Assembly (NCBI GenBank): GCA_946404405.1
Contig: CAMJDL010000006.1
Span: 1 to 64,000 of the forward strand
Length of the DNA: 64,000 nt
Direction: 5' to 3'
Source of the DNA: an uncultured Prevotella sp.
GTDB taxonomy: Bacteria; Bacteroidota; Bacteroidia; Bacteroidales; Bacteroidaceae
The translations under genes were made by a program, and so were the position numbers. Of this stretch, positions 61,916-64,000 are shown in pieces. Numbering within the stretch: position 1 is the first letter of the stretch; each line of letters opens with the position of its first letter. The notes beneath the pieces are model-generated. The model saw only the letters and a program-made list of their open reading frames with translations. It was not told the DNA's origin and searched no databases.

Positions 61916-63052
61916 ATGAATACGCCATATTACATGATTGAAGAGCAGAAGTTACGCCGTAACTTGGCTCTGATTAGCGATGTAGCACGTCGTACGGATT
62001 CTGAATGGATTCTGGCCTTTAAGGCGTTTGCTCTTTGGAAGACGTTTCCCATCTTTCGTGAATACATTCAGGCCACCACGGCCAGCTCACTCTCCGAGGC
62101 CCGTCTGGCTTTCGATGAGTTTGGCTCGAAAGCGCACACTTTTTCGCCGGCTTACAAGGACGACGAGATTGACGAGATTGTCCGTTGTTCCAGTCATCTG
62201 ACGTTCAATTCGCTTTCGCAGTACGAACGGTATCATAGTCGGGCAGGGGAGTGCTCGCTGGGCTTGCGCGTCAATCCTGAATATTCTGAGGTGGGCACGC
62301 TGCTTTATAATCCGTGCGCTCCAGGTACGCGCTTTGGTGTCAGTGCCGACAAGTTGCCCGAGCAGTTGCCCAGTGACATTCGCGGTTTCCATTGTCATTG
62401 CCATTGCGAGAGCGGTTCCGACGTTTTTGAACGAACCTTGCAACACATCGAAGACAAGTTTTCGCGATGGTTCCCGCAGATAGAGTGGATTAATTTCGGT
62501 GGCGGTCATCTGGTGACGCGTGCCGACTACGACATCGAGCGTCTGGTGCGCATCGTTCAGGGTTTCCACAGTCGTTATCCGCACCTGAAGGTCATCTTTG
62601 AACCGGGCAGTGCCTTTGCTTGGCAGACGGGACCGTTGGTGGCCAGCGTAGTCGATGTGGTCGAGGATAAGGGTATCCGCACGGCTATCCTCGATGTCAG
62701 CTTTACCTGCCACATGCCCGATTGTCTGGAAATGCCGTATTTCCCTGAAGTCCGTGGCGCAGAACATTTGGATGAGGAACAATTCTCTCACCTCTCACCT
62801 CTCACCCCTCACCTCTATCGTTTGGGCGGCAACAGCTGCTTGGCAGGCGACTTTATGGGCTACTGGCAGTTCCCGCGCGAGTTGCAGGTGGGCGACGAGG
62901 TCATCTTCGAGGACATGATTCATTACACCACCGTCAAGACCAATACCTTCAACGGCATCACGCATCCCTCGCTCTGTATGCTTCATGCCGACGGACGGCT
63001 CGAACTGCTGCGCCGCTTTACCTATGAAGACTATCGAAATCGTATGGACTAA
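61916..63052 (+). CDS. nspC: carboxynorspermidine decarboxylase
   Basis: PLP-dependent fold-type III decarboxylase that forms spermidine or norspermidine in the alternative polyamine pathway. The 378-aa protein has the PLP Lys36 in ILAFKAFALWKTF, the HCHCHCESGSD phosphate and substrate region, GGGHLVTRADYD, and FEPGSAFAWQTG; the C-terminal LGGNSCLAGD carries the active-site Cys of the partner subunit. ATG 61916 fits the family N-terminus (TPYY...). A run of 7-bp repeats is read in frame at about residues 291-300. The carboxynorspermidine synthase gene is not nearby. Confidence 0.93.
   Translation: MNTPYYMIEEQKLRRNLALISDVARRTDSEWILAFKAFALWKTFPIFREYIQATTASSLSEARLAFDEFGSKAHTFSPAYKDDEIDEIVRCSSHLTFNSLSQYERYHSRAGECSLGLRVNPEYSEVGTLLYNPCAPGTRFGVSADKLPEQLPSDIRGFHCHCHCESGSDVFERTLQHIEDKFSRWFPQIEWINFGGGHLVTRADYDIERLVRIVQGFHSRYPHLKVIFEPGSAFAWQTGPLVASVVDVVEDKGIRTAILDVSFTCHMPDCLEMPYFPEVRGAEHLDEEQFSHLSPLTPHLYRLGGNSCLAGDFMGYWQFPRELQVGDEVIFEDMIHYTTVKTNTFNGITHPSLCMLHADGRLELLRRFTYEDYRNRMD
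62787..62814 (+). repeat. heptamer array inside nspC
   Basis: Four units CTCACCT, CTCACCT, CTCACCC, CTCACCT, translated in frame as a Ser/His/Leu/Pro-rich loop just before YRLGGNSCLAGD. Confidence 0.85.
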
Positions 63053-63069
63053 CTAATAAACAAACCATT

Positions 63070-64000
63070 ATGAAACGAATCATTCTCAGTCTTTTGACCG
63101 TGCTGACCGTTTGCAGCACCGCCAGCGCCCAGCGCTTAGTGTCAGTGAAGAATTACGGTGCCAACTGGCAGAAGTCGATGTTGACAATGAAGAACAAACC
63201 CAACGGAACCATCTTCCGACTGCGCGAGGAGAAACAGAACGAATACCTGCCGCGTGGCGAGGAGGCCAAGGACCTCGAGCAGTTCATCTCCGAGCGTATC
63301 GACATCGGATGGCTCGCCCTTTATCGCCGTTCTGCCGGTAGCACTGACTATAAGTTTATTGTGAAAATCTACGACAAGGACGAGAAACCGCTCTATACCA
63401 TCGACCTCGGTCAGGTGTCGGGCAACGACTACTGCGAGGTGCAGGACGTGCGCTGGGATAACGATACCCACAACTTGCTGTTTAACATGGCCTGTCCCAG
63501 TTATGCCAGCGATGTTAACGGCAAGGGCTCGAAGCTGCATTGCTACAATCCCGAGCGTCGCCAGATGGTGTGGTCCACCGACTGGCTTACCAGCAACGAC
63601 ATCTTCATTCTCGACTCCAAGTTCGTGTTCTGCTCCTACGGTTTTACCAGCGAGAAGAAGTATCTTTACATGCTCGACAAGCTGACGGGCAAGGTTTACA
63701 GCAAGCTGCCCTTTACCTATAAAGTGGAATACCTGGAGCTGCAGACCGAACAGAACGGACGCGAGTATCTCTACGCCATCGACTACAACGACCACCTCTT
63801 CAAGTACTACGTCGAGGGCGCCCGGACGGTGGCCGAGAACGGCAAGGTGTTCACCGTCGTCTTTGCCGTCAGCGACGACGGCTACCTGAACGTCCGCTCC
63901 GAGCCGTCCATGCAGGGCAAGGTGCTCACCAAGCTGTGGATGGAGGACCACGGACTGGGTCGCGGCGTACTGCTTGAGAAAGGCAAACAGTGGAGCAAGG
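63070..64000 (+). CDS. exported SH3-domain protein (3' end outside window)
   Basis: The frame opens at ATG 63070, 17 bases after nspC, and is still open at the window edge (310 codons). It has a signal peptide (MKRIILSLLTVLTVCSTASA), a long beta-rich region without a domain I recognise (WQKSMLTMKNKPNGTIFRL, YLYAIDYNDHLFKYYV), and from about residue 268 a bacterial SH3-like motif (DDGYLNVRSEPSMQGKVLTK). It is G/C-richer than its neighbours. Probably periplasmic or surface; function unknown. Confidence 0.8.
   Translation, partial: MKRIILSLLTVLTVCSTASAQRLVSVKNYGANWQKSMLTMKNKPNGTIFRLREEKQNEYLPRGEEAKDLEQFISERIDIGWLALYRRSAGSTDYKFIVKIYDKDEKPLYTIDLGQVSGNDYCEVQDVRWDNDTHNLLFNMACPSYASDVNGKGSKLHCYNPERRQMVWSTDWLTSNDIFILDSKFVFCSYGFTSEKKYLYMLDKLTGKVYSKLPFTYKVEYLELQTEQNGREYLYAIDYNDHLFKYYVEGARTVAENGKVFTVVFAVSDDGYLNVRSEPSMQGKVLTKLWMEDHGLGRGVLLEKGKQWSK

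Overview
The window looks like a chromosome segment of a Prevotella-type member of the Bacteroidales (phylum Bacteroidota). The evidence is the family content (Porin_10-type putative porin, DUF4468, DUF4293, Rpb6-type omega subunit, HU-HIG proteins, Nudix-type AraR, BT4734-like primase), near-absent Shine-Dalgarno sequences, and many copies of the Bacteroidota sigma-ABfr promoter TTTG-N19/20-TAnnTTTG just ahead of genes. Most genes sit in tightly packed operons with ATGA or TAATG stop/start overlaps.

Layout. 1-5.1 kb (minus): 5' part of an ECF sigma factor gene, then an operon read DUF4468 - 55-aa membrane protein - porin - HD phosphohydrolase - menA. 5.2-7.2 kb (minus): uvrB. 7.3-17.1 kb (plus): bamD, rpoZ, DUF4293, queA, nadE, iorA, iorB, aminotransferase, TerB/DnaJ protein, queH. 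Then ffh, folD and a small TPR gene end in a perfect 15-bp terminator at 19.66 kb. 19.7-27.9 kb (minus) is an accessory block: HU-HIG protein, DUF3987 helicase-like protein, AEP primase domain protein, three unrecognised genes, a large multidomain surface protein, and a candidate structured RNA ahead of it. 28.3-32.5 kb (plus): four-subunit 2-oxoacid:ferredoxin oxidoreductase with an exported DUF4488-like/TPR gene inside it. 32.6-39.5 kb: OmpA protein, GH2 plus GH53 galactan-degrading pair, membrane-bound sugar epimerase/dehydratase. 39.6-44.5 kb: ilvD-ilvB-ilvN-thioesterase. 44.5-56.9 kb (mostly minus): L-arabinose and galactose catabolism (araB with a CapA-like lipoprotein; galM-symporter-araR-araD-araA; galM-galK) interrupted by a plus-strand HU/HTH regulator-like gene. 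57-60.1 kb (minus): grpE-dnaJ-folC. 60.2-61.8 kb (minus): ABC-F protein. 61.9-64 kb (plus): nspC and the 5' part of an exported SH3-domain protein.

The genes make physiological sense together. GH53 and GH2 enzymes release galactose from galactan; the symporter, two mutarotases, galK and araBAD handle galactose and arabinose; two ferredoxin-linked oxidoreductases (Ior, Vor) fit an anaerobe using amino-acid-derived keto acids; queA and queH cover two late steps of queuosine synthesis.

The most unusual signal is a dispersed family of degenerate 7-bp (some 8-bp) tandem arrays. At least eight lie between genes, usually directly after a stop codon, and four sit in frame inside housekeeping genes (two in queA, one each in uvrB and nspC). 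In queA the only units diverged from the repeat are those whose stop triplet would fall in frame. Other notable items are four 21-bp direct repeats ahead of the HU/HTH gene, a promoter-to-terminator structured RNA at 27.9-28.1 kb, an unknown two-gene operon at 23.8-25.4 kb, and an ABC-F protein whose second nucleotide-binding domain has lost key residues.
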